A stretch of DNA of 62,885 nt from Clostridium sp. N3C (GCF_900095445.1 NZ_FMJL01000017.1:1-62885), one strand, 5' to 3'. Shown: positions 1-9,432, counted from the stretch's first letter. Notes: generated by a model from the letters alone, not told the origin. Numbers and translations are program-made.

Positions 1-50
1 TAGTTAGGTTCACGTTTCAAGGATTAAGTATCAAGGCTATATACTAAAAC

Positions 51-1310
51 TCAACAATTTAGTTTCTCAATATCTTTAAAAACTTTTTTATACTTTCTTC
101 CATCATAATAATATACATTCATACTATCATGAACATATGTAACATCTTCTTTATTAAATAGAACTAAATTTTTTCCTTTTAACCCTATCTTATTCATCCG
201 TGTACTTCTATATAATATTCCTGAATAACCTTTACTGATTAAATAATTTGCTAGATAATGAAATGGTACATATGCTTTAAGTTCTGGGTCTTCTTTTATA
301 TCAACAGGTAAGAAAACCGCTTCATCAATACTTTTCATAATTAAATTTGCCAAATAAATCTCCGTTTCTTTCCTAATTATAGACCTTACCTGTTTCTCTT
401 TAAACTCTTTCTCTATAATTTTCTTGATTACTTCTTCTTTTTTCATGCTATTTATTATTTCTTCGTGATATTTTTTGTTAGTAAGAAGTTCATTTATTTC
501 AACTTTAGTTATCATATTCATGAATTCCTCTGATTTCCTTTCTATCTCCTCATAACTTATATCTTCATAACACAAATTAATAATTTTACCCTCGCTTTTT
601 ACAGGTTTGAATTCACAAATACTTACATATTCACCCTTTTTTAATCTTAACTCTTCAAAACAAGTTTTTTCTATAAAATTAATAACTTCATCGTACTGCT
701 TAATTTCTTCATCAAATCCTAGATACATAAAAGCAACACCTTCAGGATTCCACCTATTTTTATTTTTCACATATTCTTCTTTTGGAATCATTCTTTCGTA
801 ATTATCAAAGTGTTTCCCTCTTTGTGCTCTATATAAATTTTTTAAATCCCCTAACCTTTTTACAAAGATACTTTCATATTTAGAAATACAACTTTCATGT
901 ATATCATCAAACACTTCGAGAAAATTTTTCTCCAAAACAGTATCACTTTTCTTTTCAACCATGCTGCTCCAATGATTAAATATTTGACATTGAAGATTCT
1001 TTCTATAAGTATCTTTAAATATAGAATCAACATCACCAATAAAATAACTATAACGTTGCAAATATTTTAAATATAGTTCAAAAAAATTATCTATCATTAG
1101 TGCTTTCTGGCTTTCACTAAAATCATTGCAAATATCAAGTATTGCTTTACATATATCATTTAAAGCATGTACTAATATATATATTAATTGTTTCTTATTT
1201 TCATCATTAATGCTTTCTAAAGCATTTCTTAAAATAGTGAATTTATATTCATTTTCATAAATATCGACCATTCTGTTTAACTCAAATGTTAATTGCCATT
1301 TATAAAACAT
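51..1310 (-). CDS. RES-domain protein with helical N-terminal domain, toxin-like
   Basis: The product has 419 residues. The C-terminal half has RES-family signatures: LYRAQ near the domain start, NRWNPEGVAFMYLG (compare the family G-R-x-N-P-G-x-a-l-Y-l-A block), and an end block with G-x-S-G-I-L-Y-R-S-T-R followed by K-N-L-V-L-F. RES proteins such as MbcT degrade NAD+ and usually act as toxins. The first ~150 residues are helical and resemble the HEPN/RES N-terminal domain seen in similar proteins; that is inference. The start is set by a GGAGGGG ribosome-binding site 8 nt upstream. No Xre-RES antitoxin gene lies beside it, so it may be a stand-alone defence effector. It lies 87 bp downstream of tniQ on the same strand, and could be transposon cargo. 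Confidence 0.75.
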   Translation of the reverse strand: MFYKWQLTFELNRMVDIYENEYKFTILRNALESINDENKKQLIYILVHALNDICKAILDICNDFSESQKALMIDNFFELYLKYLQRYSYFIGDVDSIFKDTYRKNLQCQIFNHWSSMVEKKSDTVLEKNFLEVFDDIHESCISKYESIFVKRLGDLKNLYRAQRGKHFDNYERMIPKEEYVKNKNRWNPEGVAFMYLGFDEEIKQYDEVINFIEKTCFEELRLKKGEYVSICEFKPVKSEGKIINLCYEDISYEEIERKSEEFMNMITKVEINELLTNKKYHEEIINSMKKEEVIKKIIEKEFKEKQVRSIIRKETEIYLANLIMKSIDEAVFLPVDIKEDPELKAYVPFHYLANYLISKGYSGILYRSTRMNKIGLKGKNLVLFNKEDVTYVHDSMNVYYYDGRKYKKVFKDIEKLNC

Positions 1311-1397
1311 TAACCATACCCCTCCAATATGAAAATTTTAGAAAATTTATGTGCATAATCAAATACAATTATTAGATAGTTTTAATCTATATTCAAC

Positions 1398-3284
1398 CTA
1401 TTCTACCAGTAAATTTGTAACTACTTCCATTAATTTTGCTTGATATTCTTCCCTAATACCAGCCTTCCTCATTATCTTCCACATTTGCAGTTCTTCTCCT
1501 TCTTTTTTTAATTTCTTAACTGCCCAGCGAATCCTCCTTAACCTGAAGTCGTGATTAGTCTCTTTAACAGAATCCAGGTATGCTTTTGTCTTTGGAAGTT
1601 TATCTAAATGCTTTTCAAGCAAGCCTCTTATGCCCAATTTACTACCAATTGAACTTATGCTAATTCTTTCAGGCTTTCCATCCGAATTCAGCATCTTGGC
1701 AACAACTTCTTTTACCTGTATCAATATCTCATTATCCCTTTGGTCCCAATCAACTCTGCTGTTGATAATATTAGTCGTCTTTTTAAGAGGCGAGTTCTGG
1801 TTCAACCATTCCCTGTCATTTCTATAAAGCCAGGAAAATAAAGCCTTATCAATCTGCCGTAATTGCGTTTTCCCCATATCTGGATATTGTTTTCTTAATT
1901 CATTCCACTTTTCTCTGTAGTAATCCTTGTCCAAATTCATTGAAGAATAACTGTTCCCTTCATTATCATATACACCATCGGCCTCACTCCGTTTTTTCCA
2001 GTAAGTAGTTAATCCAAGTTTCTTAGCATACTTCTTAACTGTATTAGGGTCTACACCTAATAACCTTGCTGTTTCTCTTAAACTCAACTTTCGGTCTACT
2101 AATTCTTTGAGCCTCTCCTCCCATAATTGCCCAAACCTTTTTATCCTTCCAAATCTATATCTTGCATCCTCAGACTCATCTGGTCCACTTCTGGTATAAA
2201 CAAAACCGCAAGTACAAGAAAAAGTCCCAACAGGATATTTTGAATCTGTACTGTATGAAACTTTTAAATCATAGACAACAGGTTTTAGGTAGTGGTCTGA
2301 CGCTGCATTCAGACAAGGCCACGGTCCATCTCCAAAAGGCTTATATTCCATCTTTTTATAAAATAAATCATGAAGTGAAATTCCAAGAAAACGGGAAAGA
2401 AGCAAATGTCTGATAGGATGAGCAGTCTTGTTTTTCTTTCTTACCATATCCATTAGCCAGTTTGAATCGTTATCTGCATCAACACCCGACTGCACAATAT
2501 CTAAAAATACTTCACCATAATAATCAATAAACTCTTTTATAAACTCCTTTTGATGCACTTTTCCGTTTGAAGTTGCAAATCCCATTTCTATCATCTTTGC
2601 AAGATACTGCTCTTTATACCATTCTATATTTCTCTTTTCAAAATCACTGTTAAGTAAAACCTGAACATCCTCTGCAAGCCTAATCAGTTTTTCAAAAACA
2701 TCATCAGCGTATATCACATTAATACCTGGTTTTACACAGTTCTCTTCGCTAGCAGCCCTATATTGGCATTTATTATATCCCCTGACCGATACCTGGCTAT
2801 TATATAATGGAACATAATGTTTTGGGCATACCAGTACCCCAGGAATTTGATGAACTCTATGCCAGTATAACTCTCCGTACTGCAACTTATCTTCTTTAGC
2901 ACAGACAGGGCAGAACTTAAAATATTGGTTTAATGTAACGGAACTGGCCATGATTCCAGTCCGGCTATATACGCTTCCTCCATTTTCCCCTTTCATTGAT
3001 TCTAGAACTTTTTCTGCACGCTCAGGAGGTAAAAAGGCAGAATAGAACGGGAAAAGTGTATGGTTTTTAATAAGATATTCTTCAGTATACCTGGAATTAA
3101 GGGGCATATTATTAACAAGGTTCTGTATATTGGAAGGCAAGTCCATCACTGCTGTTACGGAAGTTGCACCGAAAAGGTCTCTCATTGTCGCCTTATAACT
3201 TATATTTCCACTCCTCACATGGTATCTTGCAAGGACGCTGTATAATACTTCATCCTCATATGGCACAGGAAAAAACGTCATCAT
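1398..3284 (-). CDS. tniQ: TniQ/TnsD target-selection protein of Tn7-like element
   Basis: The product has 628 residues, the length of a full TnsD rather than a short TniQ. The N-terminal TniQ domain begins FFPVPYEDEVLYSVLARYH and carries the zinc site C125-x2-C128 ... C153-P-K-H156. A helix-turn-helix-like segment (ETARLLGVDPNTVKKYAKKL) lies past mid-protein, after a second Cys pair (CTCGF). In Tn7, TnsD binds the attachment site and recruits TnsC for site-specific insertion; by homology this protein should do the same, but its target site is unknown. It is the last gene of the tnsABC-tniQ operon and starts 5 bp after tnsC. Confidence 0.9.
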   Translation of the reverse strand: MMTFFPVPYEDEVLYSVLARYHVRSGNISYKATMRDLFGATSVTAVMDLPSNIQNLVNNMPLNSRYTEEYLIKNHTLFPFYSAFLPPERAEKVLESMKGENGGSVYSRTGIMASSVTLNQYFKFCPVCAKEDKLQYGELYWHRVHQIPGVLVCPKHYVPLYNSQVSVRGYNKCQYRAASEENCVKPGINVIYADDVFEKLIRLAEDVQVLLNSDFEKRNIEWYKEQYLAKMIEMGFATSNGKVHQKEFIKEFIDYYGEVFLDIVQSGVDADNDSNWLMDMVRKKNKTAHPIRHLLLSRFLGISLHDLFYKKMEYKPFGDGPWPCLNAASDHYLKPVVYDLKVSYSTDSKYPVGTFSCTCGFVYTRSGPDESEDARYRFGRIKRFGQLWEERLKELVDRKLSLRETARLLGVDPNTVKKYAKKLGLTTYWKKRSEADGVYDNEGNSYSSMNLDKDYYREKWNELRKQYPDMGKTQLRQIDKALFSWLYRNDREWLNQNSPLKKTTNIINSRVDWDQRDNEILIQVKEVVAKMLNSDGKPERISISSIGSKLGIRGLLEKHLDKLPKTKAYLDSVKETNHDFRLRRIRWAVKKLKKEGEELQMWKIMRKAGIREEYQAKLMEVVTNLLVE

Positions 3285-3289
3285 ATGCG

Positions 3290-4945
3290 CTACACCGCCT
3301 TGAAAAAGTCTTTTTCTACCTGCTTAATAAGCCCTTTTTCTTTTAATGATTCATAGGCTGATTTTTTATTTCTCCTGCCCTCTTCCACAATAAACCTTAT
3401 ATCATTTTCATCCATCTTATTTGGTTTACTCTTTTCTTTTCGCTTTGGTTTATCATTGGTTGATAACATCTGTACTGCTTTTATTACAATCTCCGAAACT
3501 TCAAGACTCTCTTCACTATCTAAAACCTGCTCTACTGCTTTTTGAGCCTTTTTTGCATCAATATTTAAGTCTAATAATTTTATAATCGCCTGTTCCTTCC
3601 TGGAAAGGTTGGCTTCCTTTTCTTTTTCCTTCTGCTGCCTTTGGAGCATCTTCATTCTCATATCCCAGTCTAATGATTGCTTGCTTTTGTCCATAAATCC
3701 CAGAAAATCAATGTCTACAGTACATATATCCTCATACTTGGCGATTTCTTTAATGTTTCCTGATTTTAATGCTTCCAGCATGGGGCGGACCAATTTCAAA
3801 TTATCTTTTGCAACCTGCCTAATCAGATTTGCAGTGATATCCTCTCTCCCTGAAAGAATAGCCCGTATTTGTGACATCGCATAAAGTTTTACTGCAATGT
3901 CTATGATGCCTTGTGACTCCTCATAGAGAACATCATTTAATTCCGGTGTTAATGGTACTTCCTTTTTGGTCCACTGATAGTCCCAAAGTGCATTGATTAG
4001 CAAATCCCAACTTTTATCTTTGCTCAACCTCTCCCAAACCATATCTCCCTGACCGCTGCCGCGCCTTGCCTGACGAAATTCCGATTGTAAAACCGATAAT
4101 GCTTTTGTGGTACCGATAAGTAAGACAGGTACACCAATGGTATTGACAAGGGTGACAAAAAAGTTAAGCATCTTCTCATCCCCACCGCTTTTTGCCCCAT
4201 TTAAATGCTGAATCTCATCTATGACCAATACGCCTAAGGCTGTATTCCTGGCTATCTGGGATATAATAGAGAGCATATTGTCTACGGTTTTCCTCCCTAC
4301 CCCGAACTTCTTATAATAATCCGTACCCAACAGGTCGTCTACCTTATGGAAAAACTCTATGCAGAGACCCTTCAAGGAACCGTCAAATGGGCAGTCTAAC
4401 TTAAGCCAAACCAGTTGGTACATACTAAAATTGGTATTATTATATTCTGAATGTACAATTATCTGGGGATAAAGAGATAATACACGGTTGATAGCAGTTG
4501 TTTTACCCATTCCACTTACACCTATAATAGTAAATCCCGATGCAGTAGTCCTGAAGGATGCGTTACTGCTTATCTCCCATTTCATGCTTTGTATCGCCTT
4601 ATATCCGTTTTGTAGACTTTCAGCATAGGAAGGTTTAAATGGGTTACGTGCCAGGTATCCCTGCCTTATGACTCTGCTTATCCTGCTTTCAAGGTCAATA
4701 TGAATACTCAACGGCTGAAAACACTGAAACAACCGCTGCACCATATGAATACGGTAGTGGCCTTCCAATCGTCTTTCCTCTGGATTATAGTGGGGATATA
4801 GAGACAGTTTCTCCACTACCTCTTCCTTAGAATAAACCGGTGGCAGTGCTTCAATAAATGGATTCCCGCTATATTCAGGTATCAACTGTTCCTTGTATTC
4901 TGCAACTACAGCATTAGCACCGTTAGGTATTATTACTTTATTCAT
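3290..4945 (-). CDS. tnsC: TnsC transposition regulator, AAA+ ATPase
   Basis: The product has 551 residues, the expected TnsC size. The N-terminus contains NPFIEALPP, a hallmark also present at the start of Tn7 TnsC. Walker A is GVSGMGKTT (residues 142-150) and Walker B is VLVIDEIQ (239-246). TnsC hydrolyses ATP, forms filaments on target DNA and links the TniQ/TnsD target complex to the TnsAB transposase. The start codon overlaps the end of tnsB by 8 bp, so translation is probably coupled. The C-terminal ~100 residues are lysine-rich and may be the TnsA/TnsB interaction tail, which is inference. Confidence 0.93.
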   Translation of the reverse strand: MNKVIIPNGANAVVAEYKEQLIPEYSGNPFIEALPPVYSKEEVVEKLSLYPHYNPEERRLEGHYRIHMVQRLFQCFQPLSIHIDLESRISRVIRQGYLARNPFKPSYAESLQNGYKAIQSMKWEISSNASFRTTASGFTIIGVSGMGKTTAINRVLSLYPQIIVHSEYNNTNFSMYQLVWLKLDCPFDGSLKGLCIEFFHKVDDLLGTDYYKKFGVGRKTVDNMLSIISQIARNTALGVLVIDEIQHLNGAKSGGDEKMLNFFVTLVNTIGVPVLLIGTTKALSVLQSEFRQARRGSGQGDMVWERLSKDKSWDLLINALWDYQWTKKEVPLTPELNDVLYEESQGIIDIAVKLYAMSQIRAILSGREDITANLIRQVAKDNLKLVRPMLEALKSGNIKEIAKYEDICTVDIDFLGFMDKSKQSLDWDMRMKMLQRQQKEKEKEANLSRKEQAIIKLLDLNIDAKKAQKAVEQVLDSEESLEVSEIVIKAVQMLSTNDKPKRKEKSKPNKMDENDIRFIVEEGRRNKKSAYESLKEKGLIKQVEKDFFKAV

Positions 4946-7103
4946 GGATTTTCTTTAAAGCCTCCTTTTGTTTTCTTATCAAAAGGCTTATCGTATCATT
5001 CTCGTCCACCTCTTCCTCCTGCTCTGCCCTGCTAAACGGTATAACTTCTGCATTACTTCCTGTTTCTTTTTTATCCAGTTCGAAGGCTTCCTTCTCCCTG
5101 TTTAACATCTTTTCTAATCTCCTGTTGTTTCTAATCCCTTTTTTGCGCTTCGAATCGCTTTCATTTGATTTTTCTTCTTTAAAAGATTTTTCTGCCTCTT
5201 TTGCAATACTTTCGATTTCAGTAATTAAATCAACCTTTGCCTGCAGTTCCTTATCTTCTGCAATTTTTATTTGAAGTTTCTCCTCTTCAAGAAGGTATTG
5301 AATTTCCTCAAGATTTTTATCTTTATACCTATCCTGGTGTTCCAGGAGAAAACATTTCTCGAAGTCCATGCCATTTTGCTCCTTGATATAAATAAAGTTC
5401 ATATTGCGGGGGTCATAGGAAACATCAATCTTCCATGTTCCTTTATTTCTCGCCTTTTCAAACCATCTCTCCTTAAGAGTTTTTGGTGAAGCATAATACA
5501 AGCCTTTGAATTTTATCCCCTTTGCCGTTACAGTTGCTGCATCTGAGGGCATAAGATTTAGTTTAACGATATCCTCTGGTACACTCCGCAATTTTCCCGC
5601 ACAGTTTGCAATCCCCCAGTTCCATATTTCCCGTGGAATACATTCTACTTCATCAGCAACCATCATCTCTTCCCTGTCATAGTTTTTAAGATGGTACTGG
5701 TTATTATGGTACAGGGCACATTTTATGATTATCTGTGTAAACTGGTATATATCCAATTTGGCATCCAACCTGTAATCCCTGTCGCCACGCTCTCTCACAT
5801 CAGGGTCAACAGTACCAGGCAAAAGCGGTTTTACCCTTATATTAGTAATTCTGAAATGCTGTTCAATAACTGCTTTCCAGTCTGCCCGATATGGGGGAGT
5901 ATTCTGTATCTTTACATGTAGAGAATTAATAAGGTTTTCAACATTCTTGCCTTCAAGTTCCCCTCTGTCCGCCAGAATAGCCTCTGGCAAGTGATGGACA
6001 AGCCAGTCCTTTTCTTCAATATCTATTCCATACTCCTTGCAAAAGGCAACTTTGTCGGACGCTGCATTTGCAAGAGCCATCATAGCCCCTATCCAACTTG
6101 GCCCCTCTAAGCCAACATAAATACCAACAACCATCCTGCTGAAAACATCTAAAACTGCGTAAATTACCGGTCTTCCAATTATCCAGTTCCTGTTATAACG
6201 GCTCACAAGATAAATGTCACCTACAGTTGCATCAATCTGATAGATACTTCCTGGCGCAATTGCTTCCGAAGTTGTATTGCCTAAAAGTGGTCTATACTGC
6301 TGCTCATATTTTTTACTGCTTTGTCTGGATGAAATTTGCTTTTTTAAATTGATATTCTTATAATACCAGTAACGGAATTGGGCATATGTAGGCACCTCTC
6401 CTATGGGTTTTATTACAGGAACTCTTATGCCGTTTTCTATCCTGAATTCATCGCTGAAGAATTCTTTTCTCATCAGTTCATATGCAAGTTTAAGGGAATT
6501 TTTGGCGCCTGTATGATAGTATTTATTGATAGCGATATTAAATATCTTTTTTACTTCTTCATCTACATTGATTCCCTCACCCACCAGTTCCGCATTTTTT
6601 CGTCTGCGCCCACGCTTTTTGTCTCCTGCCCGTCTTTCTTTACCCGGACCTCCACATAAATAGTAGTCCGGAAGCAAAGCGTTCTTTATTTTCCCTCTCT
6701 TCCAGAATCGTTTAAGGTAGTTTGAAACAGTTTTTTCATGTAAGTTATAAATAGACGATGCTTTTAAAACAAGTTCTCTCCGTTCTTTCTTATAAAAAAT
6801 CACAGGCTCAAGCGTAACCAGTTCCTTAATTACTTCCCATGCTCTATCCCGTATTTCTTTTGATTTCTCTGATAATTCTCCTTCATCAACAACCTTAACA
6901 AATGGGTCGCTATCCAATAAACCTGCAATCCCCTGCTTAATGCATTCCTCAATATCAGATATACATCTTGGGAAAGGACTTTCATTTGAATATATGTTTA
7001 TAACATATGCAAGGTTTTGCTGCCTATCAAGCCACAAAATCCTTTCTACACTTTCTTTATCATTATCCTGTCCCCATTTGATTAGTGTATTTACTGCTAT
7101 CAT
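4938..7103 (-). CDS. tnsB: TnsB DDE transposase
   Basis: The product has 721 residues. The catalytic triad reads D291 (QIDAT), D379 (ILADRGE) and E414 (AVIEQHF). The spacings of 88 and 35 residues are the same as D273-D361-E396 of Tn7 TnsB, so the active site looks intact. TnsB binds the transposon ends and cuts and joins their 3' strands. The region before residue 290 is the DNA-binding half and includes a K/R-rich stretch near 155-170. The gene overlaps tnsA (4 bp) upstream and tnsC (8 bp) downstream. Confidence 0.95.
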   Translation of the reverse strand: MIAVNTLIKWGQDNDKESVERILWLDRQQNLAYVINIYSNESPFPRCISDIEECIKQGIAGLLDSDPFVKVVDEGELSEKSKEIRDRAWEVIKELVTLEPVIFYKKERRELVLKASSIYNLHEKTVSNYLKRFWKRGKIKNALLPDYYLCGGPGKERRAGDKKRGRRRKNAELVGEGINVDEEVKKIFNIAINKYYHTGAKNSLKLAYELMRKEFFSDEFRIENGIRVPVIKPIGEVPTYAQFRYWYYKNINLKKQISSRQSSKKYEQQYRPLLGNTTSEAIAPGSIYQIDATVGDIYLVSRYNRNWIIGRPVIYAVLDVFSRMVVGIYVGLEGPSWIGAMMALANAASDKVAFCKEYGIDIEEKDWLVHHLPEAILADRGELEGKNVENLINSLHVKIQNTPPYRADWKAVIEQHFRITNIRVKPLLPGTVDPDVRERGDRDYRLDAKLDIYQFTQIIIKCALYHNNQYHLKNYDREEMMVADEVECIPREIWNWGIANCAGKLRSVPEDIVKLNLMPSDAATVTAKGIKFKGLYYASPKTLKERWFEKARNKGTWKIDVSYDPRNMNFIYIKEQNGMDFEKCFLLEHQDRYKDKNLEEIQYLLEEEKLQIKIAEDKELQAKVDLITEIESIAKEAEKSFKEEKSNESDSKRKKGIRNNRRLEKMLNREKEAFELDKKETGSNAEVIPFSRAEQEEEVDENDTISLLIRKQKEALKKIHE

Positions 7104-7945
7104 AGTATTCTCACCCTTTCTGGTAAACTCTGCTTTATAATTTCTATACTTTGGGTCGAATCATTAAGGTCGATTTTTTTATTCATGTCCACCATTATCC
7201 TTTTAAGGGCAATTAAACGCTTGAATATGTACACCCCTGACCCTGTATCTAAATTAAACAACCTGTCAAATTGGGTAGTGAAATTTCTAATCGAAGTACT
7301 GTTCCCTGCCAATTTTTCAACAAAAGCATTGCAGTAATAGTCAACCTCTTCATCTGTAAATCCTCTTTCATCAGCAGGATATAAGGATGAGTGAACCCAT
7401 TCTATATTCTTTGCTTTAACCACTGGAATCTCTTTTTGCGTTACTATTCCCCAATCAATATTTTGGCTCTGCCAGTATCTCCTCTCTATTTCCAGCCTTT
7501 CTAATGCTATTTTGCGCTCAAGTTCATAATCTGCTTTAAGACTTCTGGCAACATATGCTATTTTGCCATTTGGTTTTTTCAAAGTGATTAAAAATGATGT
7601 GGATAAAATATAAGGCGTTCCTGTATCTTTGTCTTTAAATAAATCAAAATTTAAACCAGCCTTATTTTGTATTACTTCTTCACAGTTAAATAAAGGGTAG
7701 TGCTCCCTGATATCCAATACATCATCTTCCCATTCAAGCAAATAAAAATATCTTGTCTCTGTATCCGTGAAAAAGTGATGTGTTCTTTTTGTTTTCCATC
7801 CAAATACACGTGTAACCCTGCCTTTGCTGGGGAAGTCCTGTACAGTAAGCCAGGGCTTGTAATCCTTGCCTTCCCCCTGTCCTCTGCCTTCCTGTATCCA
7901 TTTTTTTAATTTATTTTCATCCCAATCTATTTTCCGTTTAGCCAT
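7100..7945 (-). CDS. tnsA: TnsA endonuclease-like subunit with altered active site
   Basis: I place the start at MAKRKIDW because GGAGG lies 7 nt upstream; this gives 281 residues. Identity to Tn7 TnsA is obvious in EGRGQGEGKDY.PWLTVQDFPSKGR, LEWEDDVLDIREHYPL and LERLEIERRYW. E63 is at the same number as Tn7 catalytic E63. The Tn7 S-T-D114-F block is S-T-S117-F here, so the metal-binding Asp is replaced by Ser. The following Q-V-K block is also unclear: the aligned residues are R134-S-L-K137. TnsA normally cuts the 5' strands to give cut-and-paste transposition. With a dead TnsA the element might form cointegrates, or a nearby residue may compensate. A longer in-frame reading to 8011 lacks a ribosome-binding site. 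Confidence 0.9.
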   Translation of the reverse strand: MAKRKIDWDENKLKKWIQEGRGQGEGKDYKPWLTVQDFPSKGRVTRVFGWKTKRTHHFFTDTETRYFYLLEWEDDVLDIREHYPLFNCEEVIQNKAGLNFDLFKDKDTGTPYILSTSFLITLKKPNGKIAYVARSLKADYELERKIALERLEIERRYWQSQNIDWGIVTQKEIPVVKAKNIEWVHSSLYPADERGFTDEEVDYYCNAFVEKLAGNSTSIRNFTTQFDRLFNLDTGSGVYIFKRLIALKRIMVDMNKKIDLNDSTQSIEIIKQSLPERVRIL

Positions 7946-8011
7946 GCAGATACCTCCTGAGTTAGGAATTAAGTATAAAGGATTACGGAACAAAGGAGAA
8001 TGATATTGCAA

Positions 8012-8303
8012 TGTAATTCATCCACCACTTCCTTAAGTCCCTTACCCCTTGCCTCTAAAACCTTTTTTATAATAAAACTCTTATCCCTTTTCCCTTATTC
8101 GTCTATTCCCTGAAAAACAAAAATGCCACTGACTACAGTTGGACACCTTTATTAGGTGACTGTGTCAATGGCACTTAGTTCATTTCCCTTGAACCTATTT
8201 CCATTATATCATGGACCGACTTTATTTTAAACGTAAAATCTGACTTGAAATAATATGCAGTAGTCGGATAAAATTCTGTGTAACCAACATAAGGAGGTAT
8301 TTT
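8012..8303. other. Gap upstream of tnsA: pyrimidine tract, terminator, possible transposon end
   Basis: There is no gene here. The stretch holds a C/T-rich tract (8022-8100), the terminator at 8113-8173, and at 8219-8231 an ACTTTATTTTAAA motif that resembles the repeats at 62853-62885 in the same orientation. In Tn7 the right end lies directly upstream of tnsA, so a transposon end here would fit that plan, but I cannot identify an exact terminus. Confidence 0.4.
8113..8173 (-). terminator. Intrinsic terminator upstream of tnsA (leftward)
   Basis: The minus strand reads an imperfect hairpin (arms TGCCATTGAC-ACAGT-CACCT and AGGTG-ACTGTAGTCAGTGGCA) closed by a short loop and followed by TTTTTGTTTTT. 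It would stop leftward transcription from the right before it reaches tnsA, so the tns operon probably has its own promoter between here and 7945. The + strand tail is not T-rich. Confidence 0.6.
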
Positions 8304-8495
8304 ATGAGGCATAGTGTTTTTTTGACTATAAAACTGGTAATTCTCATGAGCATGTTTTTGTTACCATTTACCATTATTACAGAAAATATATTTATCCGCT
8401 TTATTGCAGGCTCCCTGCAAGGTATATTCCTTATTATGTTTCTTTCTTTTACCGTAAAGGTTCAATCATACTTTAAAAAAGATAAGAAAAATTAA
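8304..8495 (+). CDS. Small two-helix membrane protein, unknown
   Basis: The product has 63 residues, with two predicted membrane helices (about 8-26 and 30-50) and a basic C-terminus (KKDKKN). AAGGAGG lies 7 nt before the ATG, and an intrinsic terminator follows within 15 bp, so it is probably a real single-gene unit. I do not recognise a family. It lies between the tns operon and the PIN module and points away from both. Confidence 0.6.
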   Translation: MRHSVFLTIKLVILMSMFLLPFTIITENIFIRFIAGSLQGIFLIMFLSFTVKVQSYFKKDKKN

Positions 8496-8504
8496 AGCAA
8501 TAAG

Positions 8505-8545
8505 AAAAAGGTTTTGGTAGGCTTAAAATCTACTAAAACCTTTTT
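8505..8545. terminator. Bidirectional terminator
   Basis: A 16-bp stem with one mismatch (AAAAAGGTTTTGGTAG / CTACTAAAACCTTTTT) has A5 on the left and T5 on the right. It can end both the rightward small ORF and the leftward PIN-module transcript. Confidence 0.8.
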
Positions 8546-8562
8546 ACTATAGTCCAGTATAT

Positions 8563-9432
8563 TCAAAAGATTAAATGTATCGTGCTGTCCTTTAACATTT
8601 CTAAAAATGCTGCATTATCTATCAATTTGTCTTGCTCCTCAATAGAATTATCCCGCTTTTTTCTCGTGAATTTTATTCTTCTCGTCTGCCTGTAACTGTC
8701 CACAAAGGCATCAATATTATTTTCGTTTATATATCCAAGCCTTGTCCATTCATAAATCAGAAAATCATTTGACTTAAATGTTATGGAAGTATTACTTCTA
8801 TTTTTAAATCGCTCATCCCCATAAAGCATTTCCTTGGCCTTAGAAACAAATTCATAGGTATCCCTGTCACTGCTGAAGATAGTTATAATATCAATGCTTC
8901 CACTGTAATAATAGGAAAGGATATAACTTAAAACGGCAATAGATAACTCTCCTGCATTCTTCTTCTGAATTCTTCCGTTTGAAAGTTTTCTTTGGTCTAG
9001 TCCCTCTTCATAAAATATATTTAGCCATTCTTCATAGGGGTCCAGGTCTTCTACAGGTCTGTTCTTTAAGATGTTTTTCTTGATAAAACTAACAAGCCTG
9101 CTCACATTGTAGCAGCAATACAAAAACAGATAGTATAATTCTGCTTCTTTGTAATCCACCAATGTTAAATAATCAACTTCATCTATAATTTGGACCTTCG
9201 AATAATGTTTTAAATCATTTATGTAACTTTTTCTATTATCACTATCACAGACCTCAACCCATACCCATTTGGGGATAAGAATCATATCATACTGGCTAAA
9301 TATCTTTTCAGGGCTGACGCTCTTACGTATCCATGTCAAAAATTCAACAGAGTTATTATCCAGGATGCAAACTTTGAGAGACATGCCCGTGGAAAGGTAT
9401 TTTTTTAATTCTTTTATGCCTTCTCCTTTCAT
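8563..9432 (-). CDS. PIN-like nuclease, effector of Xre/ImmA-IrrE module
   Basis: The product has 289 residues. The acidic residues have a PIN-like layout: an N-terminal Asp in VCILDNNS, Glu in WVWVEVCDS, a middle Glu in NAGELSIAVL, and a late pair in FSSDRDTYEF. PIN domains are metal-dependent RNases. The gene overlaps the metalloprotease gene by 4 bp (ATGA) and is the last gene of the module. A plausible reading is toxin or effector released when the ImmA-like protease cleaves the repressor. I infer the PIN fold from motif order only. Confidence 0.55.
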   Translation of the reverse strand: MKGEGIKELKKYLSTGMSLKVCILDNNSVEFLTWIRKSVSPEKIFSQYDMILIPKWVWVEVCDSDNRKSYINDLKHYSKVQIIDEVDYLTLVDYKEAELYYLFLYCCYNVSRLVSFIKKNILKNRPVEDLDPYEEWLNIFYEEGLDQRKLSNGRIQKKNAGELSIAVLSYILSYYYSGSIDIITIFSSDRDTYEFVSKAKEMLYGDERFKNRSNTSITFKSNDFLIYEWTRLGYINENNIDAFVDSYRQTRRIKFTRKKRDNSIEEQDKLIDNAAFLEMLKDSTIHLIF

